Shown: positions 27,234-37,457, counted from the stretch's first letter. The stretch is 49,948 bases of DNA from Pseudonocardiaceae bacterium (GCA_009377865.1 WHTH01000027.1:1-49948), one strand, 5' to 3'. The notes: a model not told the origin generated them from the sequence alone. Numbers and translations: made by a program.

Positions 27234-27243
27234 GCATAGTAAA
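27234..27243. promoter_or_regulatory. Half-site ATAGTA upstream of blaI copy 2
   Basis: GCATAGTAAA carries ATAGTA (27236-27241), 38 bases before the preferred blaI start. No clear mirrored arm is seen, so this is only a half-site by eye. Confidence 0.35.
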
Positions 27244-27284
27244 GGTTGCCGGAACGTCACCGATTGTCGGCGCGTGCGACCATT

Positions 27285-27303
27285 ACCCCACCCCAGGTGG
27301 GGT
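27285..27303. promoter_or_regulatory. csoR operator: Second, identical CsoR-type operator
   Basis: The same 19 bases as at 11686-11704 (ACCCCACC-CCA-GGTGGGGT) lie between blaI copy 2 and the 3' end of the broken ccdA copy. It is about 85 bases upstream of the blaI start, so the blaI-M56-copCD unit is the plausible target. This suggests CsoR input into that unit. Confidence 0.65.
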
Positions 27304-27318
27304 AGGCGGGTTGCCTCA

Positions 27319-27698
27319 TCACAGCGGTGGCCAGCCGAGTCGGGCGAACGTCGCGAGCATGTCGCTCATCACGGTCGTCCACATGCCGCTGATGAATGCC
27401 ACGCCCATGAGGGCCAGCACAACCCCGCCGGCCAGCTCGAGGGCGCGCTGGTGGCGCCAGCAGCGCACCGAGCGCCGAGGCAGTGGCACCGAGGGTGGTG
27501 AACACCGCCGAGAAACCCCCCACGAACAGCACCGCCGCCACGGCCACCCGGCGGCGGTCGCCGGTCGAGTGTCCACTACCCGGTTCGAGCCGGGACAGTC
27601 CGGAGACGTAGCCCGGCAGCAGCGGCAGCACGCACGGCGAAGCTGAACGACACGACCCCGGCCACCAACGCCAGCGACATCAGCGCGAGCAGCTCCAC
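27319..27698 (-). pseudogene. Second ccdA copy with internal deletion and frameshift
   Basis: Base-by-base similar to 15758-16495, but about 340 bases between 15870 and 16210 are absent. The break falls exactly at CCCCGCCGGC, which occurs at both ends of the missing part in the intact copy. There is also a 9-base loss near the YVSYVSG coding part and one extra A near 27639 that shifts the frame after SFS, destroying the SPC motif. The former start is fused in frame to the upstream hypothetical gene. Non-functional remnant. Confidence 0.88.
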
Positions 27699-28106
27699 CG
27701 CGCCGACGAGGCCTCGTTGACGAGCCGCTTGCTCGTCGTGCCTGTGCTCCAACCACCCCAGTGCTTGTCGCCCGACAACGGCCATCAAGTGTGGGTCCAG
27801 CATCGGCGTCTGGTCGAACATTGTCGACCAGGCGAGGGCCGGGTTGATGGGCTGGGTCTGCCATGTGCCGGGTGGCTTGTAGTCGATGCACATGCCGCTC
27901 GCTTGAAAGGCCTCAGCAGCAGGACCGGCGAGACTCGCCACCTCACTGGCGAGTTTGTCCGCATGCGATTGACGACCGGGCTTGGGCTGCCAGCGCGGAA
28001 AACTGCCGTAGCCCGAAGTTGGCTCAAGCTCCAGCATCAACCGATCGAAGGCACGCAGGAAGTCATTGAGGTTCTTCGCCGCGCGCGCATAGGCGTTTGC
28101 ACGCAT
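27699..28106 (-). CDS. Hypothetical protein, now fused in frame to the broken ccdA copy
   Basis: The frame from ATG 28106 gives about 136 residues (NLNDFLRAFDRLMLELEPTS, PRWQPKPGRQSHADKLASEV, MCIDYKPPGTWQTQPINPAL) with no known family, signal peptide or membrane helix. It then runs straight into AVELLALMSLALVAGV of the ccdA copy and stops at 27576. The original C-terminus was probably removed when the ccdA piece arrived. Base composition is lower in GC than the neighbours, so a different origin is likely. Confidence 0.5.
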
Positions 28107-28242
28107 ATGCTGACGATCTCATGTGCCGCGGACAGTCAGGTCGTTCCACTGTGGCTCCAGGTGATACAGGGGCAGCAGAGAGCGCGCGGATTGCGGCACG
28201 ATCGAACTGCCAGTCGGCCAGGTGCCCTACTGCCTCATCCAT
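28063..28242 (-). CDS. Possible small hypothetical protein
   Basis: An open frame of 59 codons from ATG 28242 (MDEAVGHLADWQFDRAAIRA) ends at 28063, overlapping the start of the next gene by 44 bases. Lower GC like that gene. No family is recognised; it may be the end of a lost gene. The rest of 28107-28451 shows no gene I can support. Confidence 0.25.
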   Translation of the reverse strand: MDEAVGHLADWQFDRAAIRALSAAPVSPGATVERPDCPRHMRSSAYACKRLCARGEEPQ

Positions 28243-28451
28243 AACGTTGATCAGAGCCTCGCCAAGTCCTGAGCCTCTCGCCCGACGCGCCCCCGGCGGC
28301 ATGTGCGGACGTTGCGCAGGCATACTCAGTCGCGTGGAAGCGTCCCACCCGAAGCAACTCGCGTCCTTCATGCGCGCCACCGCACCGCGCGGCCCGCCGC
28401 TGAGGCCCATCCAGGCGACGACGCCAGCCGGGAGCCCGCCCGCGAACTGGA

Positions 28452-28961
28452 TTACCGACTGTGCTGCACGCCGCGGACCATGCGGATCTCCCGCACCCCG
28501 CCCTCGACCTGGGCCGTCCCGTCGGCAACGAAGCCGTGCTTGCGGTAGAACGCCTGTGCACGAGGGTTCGGGTCGGCCACCCACAGCGCCACCGACTCCT
28601 CCGGATCGACGACCGCCTCCAGCAGCGCCGGCCCAGCACCCGTGCCGTGGTCGGCCGCATACACATAGAGCACATACAGCTGCCTCGCCCACGCCGCCCC
28701 GGCGTCCAAGGGCGGGCCTGACATGGCGATCCCGACCAGCTCGCCGTCCCGCTCGGCGACAGCCACGCGGTTCTCGCGATAGCGCTCGTCGGTCAACGCG
28801 GCAGTCCAAAACCGCTCCCGAGCAGCCAGGAAGCCTGGGTCGTCGAGCACCGCGTCCGACATGAGTCCCCGATACGTCTCCTGCCAGCACCGCACATTCA
28901 CGCGCGCCATCTGCGCGACGTCCTCGACCCGAGCCGGGCGAACAGTCAGCGAGGAACTCAC
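28452..28961 (-). CDS. GNAT-family N-acetyltransferase
   Basis: 169 residues from GTG 28961. GNAT features: LTVRPARVEDVAQMARVNVR and WQETYRGLMS at the N-terminus, a beta-4 VLYVYAADHGTGAGPALLEA with the acetyl-CoA pyrophosphate loop (variant of R/QxxGxG/A), and a C-terminal ADPNPRAQAFYRKHGFVADG, where the Tyr is the usual general acid. The substrate is unknown. Not obviously linked to the metal genes. Confidence 0.88.
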   Translation of the reverse strand: MSSSLTVRPARVEDVAQMARVNVRCWQETYRGLMSDAVLDDPGFLAARERFWTAALTDERYRENRVAVAERDGELVGIAMSGPPLDAGAAWARQLYVLYVYAADHGTGAGPALLEAVVDPEESVALWVADPNPRAQAFYRKHGFVADGTAQVEGGVREIRMVRGVQHSR

Positions 28962-29076
28962 CGCCGAATCGTAGGCCGCCAACCGCCGCCCGCCGCACCG
29001 GTATAAATCTCGAGCAGAACAAGGCAGGTCCGCCAGTACGCAGCAGGAGGCTTGGTTAGCGTCGCAGGACACCCGG

Positions 29077-29313
29077 GTGCCGGTTGACGAACTGGCTCTC
29101 TCCGTCGAGGACGGACATCTACTCCTTCCACAGTGGGTAAGCGCCGGTTGGCTACCGGTGGAGGCGACCCCGCACTTTGCTGCTGTGGACGCCGCCCTGT
29201 CGGACATGAGCGGCGCGGAGCACGCTCACTTGTGGACGGTTGAGGCGCTCCGTGATGCCCCAGAGTGGGCACGTGTCCGGGAGTTAGCCGCCCGCGCGTT
29301 GCACTTTCTCTAA
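29077..29313 (+). CDS. Short hypothetical protein or C-terminal fragment
   Basis: 78 residues from GTG 29077 (VDELALSVEDGHLLLPQWVS, ATPHFAAVDAALSDMSGAEH, WTVEALRDAPEWARVRELAA). Composition looks like real protein with a balanced helix-forming C-terminus. No clear ribosome site, so it may be the end of a longer lost gene. No family is recognised. Confidence 0.4.
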   Translation: MPVDELALSVEDGHLLLPQWVSAGWLPVEATPHFAAVDAALSDMSGAEHAHLWTVEALRDAPEWARVRELAARALHFL

Positions 29314-29400
29314 CGACCGCTCATCGGCACGACCGCGCGGTCAGGGTCAAATGAGTGCATTCCACGCTCAAGATGAGGCTTTGATCCGTCGCGCCTGACA

Positions 29401-29670
29401 TCACGCGCTGTCAGCGCCTGCGGGTTCCCACAGCTGGATCGGCGTCCCCTCGGGATCGGTGAGCTCGGCAAATCGCCCGTTCGGGTAGGACTCCTTATGC
29501 TCCTCAACCTCGATGCCAGCCCGACGCAGCTGGTCGATCATCGCGTCTAGGTCGCGCACTCGGAAGTTGACCGCCCACTGCTGGTCTGGCCGGCGAAAGT
29601 GCTCGGAGTCGATCGGAAAGGCGGCGAACACCGTCGGCCCAGCCTCCTGCTCCCTGCACCTCCTCGACCG
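29401..29670 (-). pseudogene. VOC/glyoxalase-fold protein, C-terminal half
   Basis: EQEAGPTVFAAFPIDSEHF, QQWAVNFRVRDLDAMIDQLR and ELTDPEGTPIQLWEP form the second half of a VOC-superfamily (bleomycin resistance/glyoxalase-like) protein, with the metal-ligand Glu near the end. The first beta-alpha-beta-beta module is missing; upstream codons in this frame are basic and non-homologous. A truncated remnant. Confidence 0.6.
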
Positions 29671-29720
29671 ACGGGTGCACCGCAGACCCCCGTGCATCGA
29701 TTCCGCTGCCGGGACGTAAC

Positions 29721-29740
29721 CTACGGCCGTCGATAGTAAG
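29721..29740. promoter_or_regulatory. GATAGTA element upstream of ccmA
   Basis: CTACGGCCGT-CGATAGTAAG ends 20 bases before the ccmA start. CTA-N10-TAG is the symmetric part. The last ten bases, CGATAGTAAG, are identical to those upstream of ctaG (45223-45232), the other assembly factor for respiratory enzymes here. Confidence 0.5.
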
Positions 29741-29760
29741 ATGCCGGCGCGAGGATCGCG

Positions 29761-30459
29761 ATGCTGCTACCGCTGCACCAGCCACCCGCTCCCGCTCCCC
29801 GGCAGGCCGGGGTTGCGCGGCTCGACGGCGTCGCGGTGAACGTCGAGCGCACTCCAGTACTGCGCGGCGTCGACCTCACGGTGCTGGCCGGGGAGGTGCT
29901 CGGCGTGATCGGGGCGAACGGCTCGGGCAAGAGCACGCTGCTGCGGGTCCTCGCGACGCTGCTGGTCCCCGCATCGGGTACCGGCCACGTCCTCGGCGCA
30001 ACGCTCGGTACTACGGCATGCTCGGCGGTGCGGTCCCGGGTCGCGCTGGTCGGGCACACCCCCGCGCTCTACCCGCACCTCACCCTCGCCGAGAACCTGC
30101 ACGTCGTCGCCCGGCTGACCGGCGTCGCTGCCGCCACGGTGGACGGCGCGCTCGAGACCGTCGGGCTTGCCGGCGCCGCCGGCCGGCGCGCCGACCGCTG
30201 CTCGCAGGGGATGCAGCGGCGGGCCGAGCTGGCGCGGGCGCTGGCCGCCGCCCCGTCCCTGCTGCTGCTCGACGAGCCGCATGCCGGGCTTGACGCGGAC
30301 TCCCGCGGTCTGATCGACCTGGTCACCGACCGGGTGCGCCGAGCCGGAGGCGCCTGCGTCGCCGTCTCGCACGACCGGGACCGCCTGCACACCCTGGCCG
30401 ATCGAGTCGTGGAGGTCGTCGACGGGCAGGTCCGCGCCACGCGCGAGGTGCCGGCGTGA
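29761..30459 (+). CDS. ccmA: Heme/cytochrome c maturation ABC ATPase CcmA
   Basis: 232 residues. Walker A GANGSGKST (51-59), signature CSQGMQRRAEL, Walker B LLLLDEPHAGLD and switch VAVSHD. The short single-domain ATPase with the variant signature (SQGMQRR) matches CcmA. In System I, CcmA with CcmB and CcmC drives release of heme-loaded CcmE from the CcmC complex. The order ccmA-B-C-D-E-F and the 4-base overlap with ccmB confirm identity. First gene of the operon. Confidence 0.93.
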   Translation: MLLPLHQPPAPAPRQAGVARLDGVAVNVERTPVLRGVDLTVLAGEVLGVIGANGSGKSTLLRVLATLLVPASGTGHVLGATLGTTACSAVRSRVALVGHTPALYPHLTLAENLHVVARLTGVAAATVDGALETVGLAGAAGRRADRCSQGMQRRAELARALAAAPSLLLLDEPHAGLDADSRGLIDLVTDRVRRAGGACVAVSHDRDRLHTLADRVVEVVDGQVRATREVPA

Positions 30460-31142
30460 CCGCGCCCGCCGCCGCGCCGACGCCGCTTCGGCAGTGCCTC
30501 GAGCTCGCCCGCAAGGACCTGCGTGCCGAGGCACGGGCCGGCGAGGCGCTGCTGGTCACCGCGCCGTTCGGGGCCGTCGCGCTGCTGCTGGTACCGCTGG
30601 CGGTCGGCACCGACACGCCGCTGTTGCGCGAGCTCGGTCCCGGGCTGTTCTGGGTGGTGGTGCTGCTGTTCGGGGTGCTCGTCACGCTGCGCGCGAGCGC
30701 GGTGGACGGGCCCGCGCAGCTCGAGTTGCTTCGACTGTGCGGCATCACCGCAACGACACGGCTGTTCGGTCGCGCGCTGGCCAACGCGGCCCTGTTGCTC
30801 GGCGTGCAGGTGCTGCTCGCGCCGGTGGCCGTGGTGCTCTACGACCCCGACCTGTCCGGCTGGCCGTGGCTGCTGCCGGCGATGCTGCTCGTCGCCGTCG
30901 GCCTCGGCGTGCTCGGGGCCCTGGCGGACGCGGTGGCGCAAGGCCTTGCCGAGCGCACCACCCTGGGCCCGCTGCTGGTGGCACCGCTGGCGGTGCCGCT
31001 GCTGCTGGGGGCCACCCAGGTGCTCGCCGCGGCCCGCTACGACCGCGGGCCCTGGCCGTGGCTGCTGCTCATGGCAACCGCCGTCCTGGTCGTCACGCTG
31101 GCAGCCGCGCTGTGTGCCGCTCACCTGGAGGAGGCGAGATGA
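30456..31142 (+). CDS. ccmB: Heme exporter membrane subunit CcmB
   Basis: 228 residues, six hydrophobic segments. LARKDLRAEARAGEALLVTA near the N-terminus and ELLRLCGITATTRLFGRALA after helix 2 match CcmB. Forms the CcmAB transporter that acts on the CcmC-heme-CcmE complex. Overlaps ccmA (GTGA) and ccmC (ATGA). Confidence 0.9.
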   Translation: MTAPAAAPTPLRQCLELARKDLRAEARAGEALLVTAPFGAVALLLVPLAVGTDTPLLRELGPGLFWVVVLLFGVLVTLRASAVDGPAQLELLRLCGITATTRLFGRALANAALLLGVQVLLAPVAVVLYDPDLSGWPWLLPAMLLVAVGLGVLGALADAVAQGLAERTTLGPLLVAPLAVPLLLGATQVLAAARYDRGPWPWLLLMATAVLVVTLAAALCAAHLEEAR

Positions 31143-31978
31143 CGCTGTCCGGTGCCCGGCTGCCCGCCGTTGCGGGCGTGGCCGTCGCGGCCGGCCTGGC
31201 CGGGGCGCTGCTCGCGCCCCCGGACCGGCTGCAGGGCGAGCTGGTCCGGCTGATGTACGTCCACGTCCCTGCCGCCTGGCTGGCCTTCCTCGCCTTCGCG
31301 ATCACGCTCGTGGCCAGCATCGGCTGGCTGTGGCGGCGCCGGCCCGGCGCCGACCGGGTCGCGGCGGCCAGCGCCGAGGTCGGGGTGTTCTTCACCGGGC
31401 TGGCGATCGCGCTCGGCTCGATCTGGGGGAAGCCGACCTGGGGGGTGTGGTGGACGTGGGATCCGCGGCTGGTCACCACCGCGCTGATGTTCTTCGTCTA
31501 CCTCGGCTACCTGGCGCTGCGCCGCGCCACCGTCGACCCGGTATCGCGGGCGCGGCGCTCGGCCGTGTTCGGGGTGGTGGCGTTCGTGCAGGTGCCGATC
31601 GTGCACCTGTCGGTGCTGTGGTGGCGCACCCTGCACCAGCCGCCGACCGTGCTGCAGCCCGGTGACCCGAGCATCGACCACTCGATGCTGGCGGCGCTGC
31701 TGGGCAACCTCGTCGCGTTCACGCTGGTGTTCGCCGTGCTGCTGCGCGAGCGAGTCCGGCTCGCCGCCGCCGAGGACGCCCTGGAGACGGCGGAGGAGTC
31801 CGCGGCCGCGATCTCGCCGGCAATGCGGTGTCCCCGCCGAGGCTGGAGGGCTCCGGTGTCTGAGTGGGCGTGGGTGGTGCTCGGCTACAGCGTGGCCTAC
31901 GGCGCGCTCGGCGGCTACCTAGCGCTACTCGTGCGCCGGCGCGTCCGGGTGCGGTGGCGGGCGGGGCAGTCGCGGTGA
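31139..31978 (+). CDS. ccmC: Heme-handling protein CcmC fused in frame to CcmD
   Basis: 279 residues from ATG 31139 (GAGGAGGCGAG upstream). The CcmC part (about 1-225) has six helices, the two heme-ligand His (VHVPAAWLAF; VPIVHLSVLWW) and the tryptophan-rich WWD motif (WGKPTWGVWWTWDPRLV). It attaches heme to CcmE on the outer face. No stop follows: the frame runs through EESAAAISPAMRCPRRGW into a complete CcmD (SEWAWVVLGYSVAYGALGGY). CcmD is normally separate. A GGAGGG site and GTG at 31856 could still give free CcmD. Either a true fusion or loss of the ccmC stop by mutation or indel. Confidence 0.9.
   Translation: MTLSGARLPAVAGVAVAAGLAGALLAPPDRLQGELVRLMYVHVPAAWLAFLAFAITLVASIGWLWRRRPGADRVAAASAEVGVFFTGLAIALGSIWGKPTWGVWWTWDPRLVTTALMFFVYLGYLALRRATVDPVSRARRSAVFGVVAFVQVPIVHLSVLWWRTLHQPPTVLQPGDPSIDHSMLAALLGNLVAFTLVFAVLLRERVRLAAAEDALETAEESAAAISPAMRCPRRGWRAPVSEWAWVVLGYSVAYGALGGYLALLVRRRVRVRWRAGQSR
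31856..31978 (+). CDS. ccmD: CcmD, in-frame internal start within ccmC
   Basis: 40 residues from GTG 31856, with GGAGGG 5 bases upstream: one membrane helix (WAWVVLGYSVAYGALGGYLA) and a basic tail. This is the typical size and layout of CcmD, which helps release holo-CcmE from CcmABC. It overlaps ccmE by 4 bases. Whether it is made alone or only as a CcmC tail cannot be told. Confidence 0.7.
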   Translation: MSEWAWVVLGYSVAYGALGGYLALLVRRRVRVRWRAGQSR

Positions 31979-32390
31979 GGCGCTACCGGCTGCTGCTCGT
32001 GGCGGGTTTCGGCGTGAGCGCCGTGCTGGTCGGGCTGCTGTTCTTCGGCAACCTCAACCGCAATCTCGTCTACTACCTCACCCCTGACGAGGCGGTCGCG
32101 CAGCGCGCCGACTTCGACGACGGGCGGCGGCTGCAGATCGGGGGCCTCGTGGAACCCGGCAGCGTCGTGCGGACCCCGGACGGCCTGCGGTTCACCCTCG
32201 CCGCCGGGACCGAGCCCGGCAGCGCGACGGTTGCGGCGCAGCACACCGGGGCGCCCGCACAGCTGTTCCGCAGCGGTATCGGCGTCGTGCTGGAAGGCTC
32301 CTGGCGGGGCGACGTCTTCATCTCCGACACCATGCTCGTCAAGCACGACGAGAACTACGGAGCGCCCGACCAGCAGGCCGGGGGCGCCGG

Positions 32391-32394
<4 letters not shown>
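31975..32394 (+). CDS. ccmE: Heme chaperone CcmE
   Basis: 139 residues from GTG 31975. N-terminal membrane anchor (LLLVAGFGVSAVLVGLLFFG), then the OB-fold with AQLFRSGIGVVLEGSW and the heme-attachment motif VKHDENYGAP, in which His124 is the covalent heme ligand of His-type CcmE; the neighbouring Tyr is kept too. So this is the classical variant, not the Cys type of some archaea and sulfate reducers. Carries heme from CcmC to CcmF. Confidence 0.93.
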
Positions 32395-34392
<1,998 letters not shown>

Positions 34393-34400
<8 letters not shown>

Positions 34401-34872
34401 CCGCCTGGTCCACCTCGGTAGCGTGGCGGCCATCGTCGCGCTGCTCGCCGTGACCGCCGTCGGCCTGCTGCTCGGAGATCGCGCACCCGTCGATCGGGCC
34501 TACGAGCTGCAGCAGCAGCTGCGCTGCCCGGTGTGCACCAGCGTCTCCATCGCCGAGTCGCAGTCCGACACCGCGGTGGCGATGCGGCGCGCCGTCGACG
34601 AGCAGATCGCGGCGGGCCGCAGCAACACGGAGATCATCGACTACTTCCGGGCACGCTACGGGGACTGGGTGCTCCTCGACCCGCCGGCACGCGGCCGGAC
34701 CACGCTGCTGTGGCTGCTGCCGGCGGGTGCCGCGCTGCTCGGTCTCGCCGCGGTCGCGGCCCGCGCCCGCCGTGCCCCGCCACCCACCACCGAGCTGTCC
34801 CCCGGCGACCGCGAGCGGGTCGCCGCCGCCGTCGACCGAGCCCGCAGCCGGCCTGCCGAGGAGGAGCCGTGA
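34393..34872 (+). CDS. ccmH: Cytochrome c maturation thiol protein CcmH
   Basis: 159 residues. N-terminal anchor (VAAIVALLAVTAVGLLLG), then the redox motif LRCPVC (Cys45/Cys48) in AYELQQQLRCPVCTSVSIAE, and a second membrane helix after GDWVLLDPPARGRTTL. Matches CcmH of the short type. It resolves disulfides on apocytochrome for CcmF. Overlaps ccmF by 8 bases and the ccmI-like gene by 4. Confidence 0.93.
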
Positions 34873-35417
34873 GTGCCGAACGAGCTCGGCTGCAGGAGCT
34901 GGCAGACCAGGCGCTGCGAGACATCGTGGACCTCGACCGCCAGGTCGCCGACGGCGAGCTCCCGGAGGCAACGGCGGGCGTGCTGCGCGACCGGTACGAG
35001 ACGACGGCTGCCCGCGCGCTGGCCGCTCTGGAGACGGTTGAGGAGCCAGTTCTCGGCGCGGCCACCGCGAAGCCCCGCCGCTCCCGGGCCCGGGTCGCGG
35101 CGTACGCGCTGGCCGGGATCGCGGCCGTAGTCGCCGCGGCGGTGCTGCTTCCGCTGTCGGTGGTCGACCGTCCCACCGGCGGGTTCGTCACCGGCAACGA
35201 GATCGGTGCCTCGGCGGCTCCTCCGCCGACCCAGCCACCGCTGGAGGCGCTGTGGGTCCGGGCGAACATCCAGCTGCACGGCCTCGACGACCCGGCCGGC
35301 GCGCTGGCCACCCTGGATCGGATGCGCCGGCGCGACGACCTCACCCCTACGCTGGCACAGCAGGTCGACGAGCTCGCCGCGGTCGCGCGGCAACGCCAGG
35401 ATGGACCGGGCCCATGA
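34869..35417 (+). CDS. CcmI-like apocytochrome chaperone subunit
   Basis: 182 residues from GTG 34869. An N-terminal segment, ALRDIVDLDRQVADGELPEA, resembles the loop that follows the first helix in CcmI; a membrane helix follows (AYALAGIAAVVAAAVLLPLS), then a short helical repeat region (EALWVRANIQLHGLDDPAGA) like one TPR. The usual first helix is missing and it is shorter than CcmI of proteobacteria. Position between ccmH and ccmG supports the role. Confidence 0.7.
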   Translation: MSAERARLQELADQALRDIVDLDRQVADGELPEATAGVLRDRYETTAARALAALETVEEPVLGAATAKPRRSRARVAAYALAGIAAVVAAAVLLPLSVVDRPTGGFVTGNEIGASAAPPPTQPPLEALWVRANIQLHGLDDPAGALATLDRMRRRDDLTPTLAQQVDELAAVARQRQDGPGP

Positions 35418-36047
35418 GCGTGGACACCGACGCGCTGCTGCACCCCACCCGCAGCCGCCGCTGGCGGGTATTGCGGTGGGGCGCACTGGCCGTCGTGGCA
35501 CTGGCGATCGGAATCGGCGCGGTCTTCGGGGCGCGGCTGGGCACCGACCCGACCCTGGTCGACAGCCCGCTGATCGGCCAGCCCGCCCCGACCCGCCAGG
35601 TGCCCTACCTGGAGCGGTCGGGGGCGATGTCGCTTGCCGAGCTGCGCGGTCAGGTCGTTGTGGTCAACTTCTGGGCGTCCTGGTGCGTGCCGTGCCGGGA
35701 GGAGCACCCGGTCCTGGTGACCGCGGCCGGTGATTACCGCGACGACGGGGTGAGTTCGTCGGCGTCAACTACCAGGACGGCCGGGACTCCGCCATCGGCT
35801 TCCTCGACGAGCTCGGCCGCGGCGACGGATACCGCTACGTCACAGACCCCGGGTCACGGCTCGCGCTGGACTTCGGCGTCTTCGGCGTACCCGAGACGTT
35901 CGTCCTGGACCGCTCCGGGCGGTCGTCGCGAAGATCACCGGGGCGTCCGACTACCCCCTGCTGGCGCGCGTGCTCGACTCGGTGCTCGCCGGTCAGCGCC
36001 CGCCGTCCGAGGTCGCCGGCCCCATCCAGCCGTCCCCCGGCAGTTGA
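35414..36047 (+). pseudogene. ccmG: Thioredoxin-like CcmG/DsbE, two frameshifts
   Basis: From ATG 35414 the first part is normal: anchor helix (WGALAVVALAIGIGAVFGA), SPLIGQPAPTRQVPYLE and the active site FWASWCVPCREEHP (Cys91/Cys94). After DYRDDGV one base is missing near 35750; the next frame gives EFVGVNYQDGRDSAIGFLDE, YVTDPGSRLALDFGVFGVPE and FVLDRSG. Near 35921 a further G seems missing, and a third frame gives VVAKITGASDYPLLARVLDS and a natural end at 36047. The GVPE cis-Pro and the remainder are otherwise perfect, so base-call errors in G runs are a real possibility. Confidence 0.85.
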
Positions 36048-36068
36048 AACCCAGGAGGTTGACCGCTG

Positions 36069-36740
36069 ATGCGCTCGGAGCTCCGGTGGACGATCGTCGT
36101 CGTCGTGCTGGCGATCGCCGGGGTGGTCGCGCTCTGGCCGCGCGAGGGCAGGTACGACCTGTATGAGCCTCCCGACAGCGGTGGCCCGGCGCCGCAGGTG
36201 CTCGAGGAATCCGGCGCCCGCACCGCCCCCGTCCCCGACGATGCGGCGCTGGCCGGGCTGCGCCGGCAGGCCGCGCTGGGACCTTGCCCGGCTCCGTCAC
36301 CCGCCGCACCACCCGCCACGGGCCCGCTCGCCGGGATCACCGTGCCCTGCCTCGGCGCGCCCGGCACCGTCGACCTCGCCGCCACGCTCGCCGGTAGGCC
36401 CGCACTGCTGAATGTCTGGGCCTCCTGGTGCCCGCCCTGCCGCGAGGAGATGCCGGCGCTCGCCGGCTACGCCGCCGGACCCGGCGCGGTGCCGGTGATC
36501 GGGATCGACGTGCAGGACCGCCCGGCCGACGCGCTGACCCTGCTGGCCGACCTCGGGGTCCGCTACCCCTCGGTGACCGACCCGCAGGGCGCGTTGCAGC
36601 GAGCGCTGCAGACGCCACCCATCCTGCCGGTCAGCTACGTGCTGCACCCCGACGGCTCGGTCGAGATGGTGACGCCCCCGCGCGTGTTCCGCACCCCGGA
36701 CGAGGTGCGCCAGGCCGTCGATCGCCACCTGGCACCCTGA
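36069..36740 (+). CDS. TlpA-family membrane-anchored thioredoxin-like protein
   Basis: 223 residues from ATG 36069 (AGGAGG upstream). One N-terminal anchor (WTIVVVVLAIAGVVALWP), a Pro/Ala-rich spacer with two extra Cys (73 and 94) and a thioredoxin fold with VWASWCPPCREEMPALAG (Cys121/Cys124) and the cis-Pro loop LPVSYVL. Reduces disulfides outside the membrane. It stands directly after the ccmG-like gene and may replace or assist it. End of the ccm operon. Confidence 0.9.
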   Translation: MRSELRWTIVVVVLAIAGVVALWPREGRYDLYEPPDSGGPAPQVLEESGARTAPVPDDAALAGLRRQAALGPCPAPSPAAPPATGPLAGITVPCLGAPGTVDLAATLAGRPALLNVWASWCPPCREEMPALAGYAAGPGAVPVIGIDVQDRPADALTLLADLGVRYPSVTDPQGALQRALQTPPILPVSYVLHPDGSVEMVTPPRVFRTPDEVRQAVDRHLAP

Positions 36741-36779
36741 CCGCCAGCCGCAGTCCCATCGTTTAGCCGGCCACAGTGT

Positions 36780-37457
36780 TCAGCCGGCCACGGTGGCGTA
36801 GGTGACGATGTTGTCGAGGTAGGTTCGTCCGTCCTCGTCGAAAGTGCCGCCGCAGGTGATCAGCCGCAATTGCGGGTCCGGCGTGTCGCCGTAGACCGAC
36901 TCGGTCGGGAACTCGTCCTTGTCGTACTGCTCGGTGCGCTGCGCGATGAAGGAAACGGTGGAGCCGTCCGCGCGATCGACGAGGATCTCGGCGCCCTGCT
37001 CGAGTTCGTTGAGCTCGTAGAACACCGCCGGGCCCCGGTAGGAGTCGACGTGTCCGGCGATCACGGCGGGACCGGTCTCTCCCGGCTCAGGACCGGCCTG
37101 CCACCACCCGGTGCCCTCGAACGTGTCCGGCGGGGGCAGTACCCCGTTCTCGTCGACGATCACGGCCTGCACCGGCGCGTCGACGCCGATCGCAGGGATG
37201 CGAACCCGGACGGGGTCGGCCGCCTGCTCGCCCGTCGGCTCGCTGGCCTGCTCGCTCGCGGCCTCGGGGACCTGTTGCTGCGGGGGCGCGGTCGTCTCCG
37301 GGCCGGCGGCGGCGCCCACACTGAGTACGAGAACGGCCGCGATGACGATCGCCGACCCGACAACCAGCAGCGACACACCGGAAACTCTCACGATTTCGGT
37401 GCTCGCCGCGCCCCAGGACAGCTCCTTGTTGCTGGCATCGACGTGCCGACCGGTCAT
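36780..37457 (-). CDS. Class F sortase
   Basis: About 225 residues from ATG 37457; a start at 37502 adds 15. One membrane helix (LLVVGSAIVIAAVLVLSVG), a Gln/Pro/Glu spacer, then the sortase barrel: RIPAIGVDAPVQAVIVDENG, AVIAGHVDSYRG (catalytic His), LRLITCGGTFDEDGRTYLDN (catalytic Cys and Arg). The small size and TCGG motif mark class F, found in actinobacteria. No LPXTG-type substrate is visible in the window. A truncated, nearly identical copy lies at 17712-18021. Convergent with the TlpA-like gene. Confidence 0.88.
   Translation of the reverse strand: MTGRHVDASNKELSWGAASTEIVRVSGVSLLVVGSAIVIAAVLVLSVGAAAGPETTAPPQQQVPEAASEQASEPTGEQAADPVRVRIPAIGVDAPVQAVIVDENGVLPPPDTFEGTGWWQAGPEPGETGPAVIAGHVDSYRGPAVFYELNELEQGAEILVDRADGSTVSFIAQRTEQYDKDEFPTESVYGDTPDPQLRLITCGGTFDEDGRTYLDNIVTYATVAG

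Noticed and set aside
36765-36791. Direct repeat AGCCGGCCAC twice between tlpA-like gene and sortase F
   Set aside because: Short, GC-only and at the end of two convergent genes; it may be part of a terminator, but no clear stem was found.
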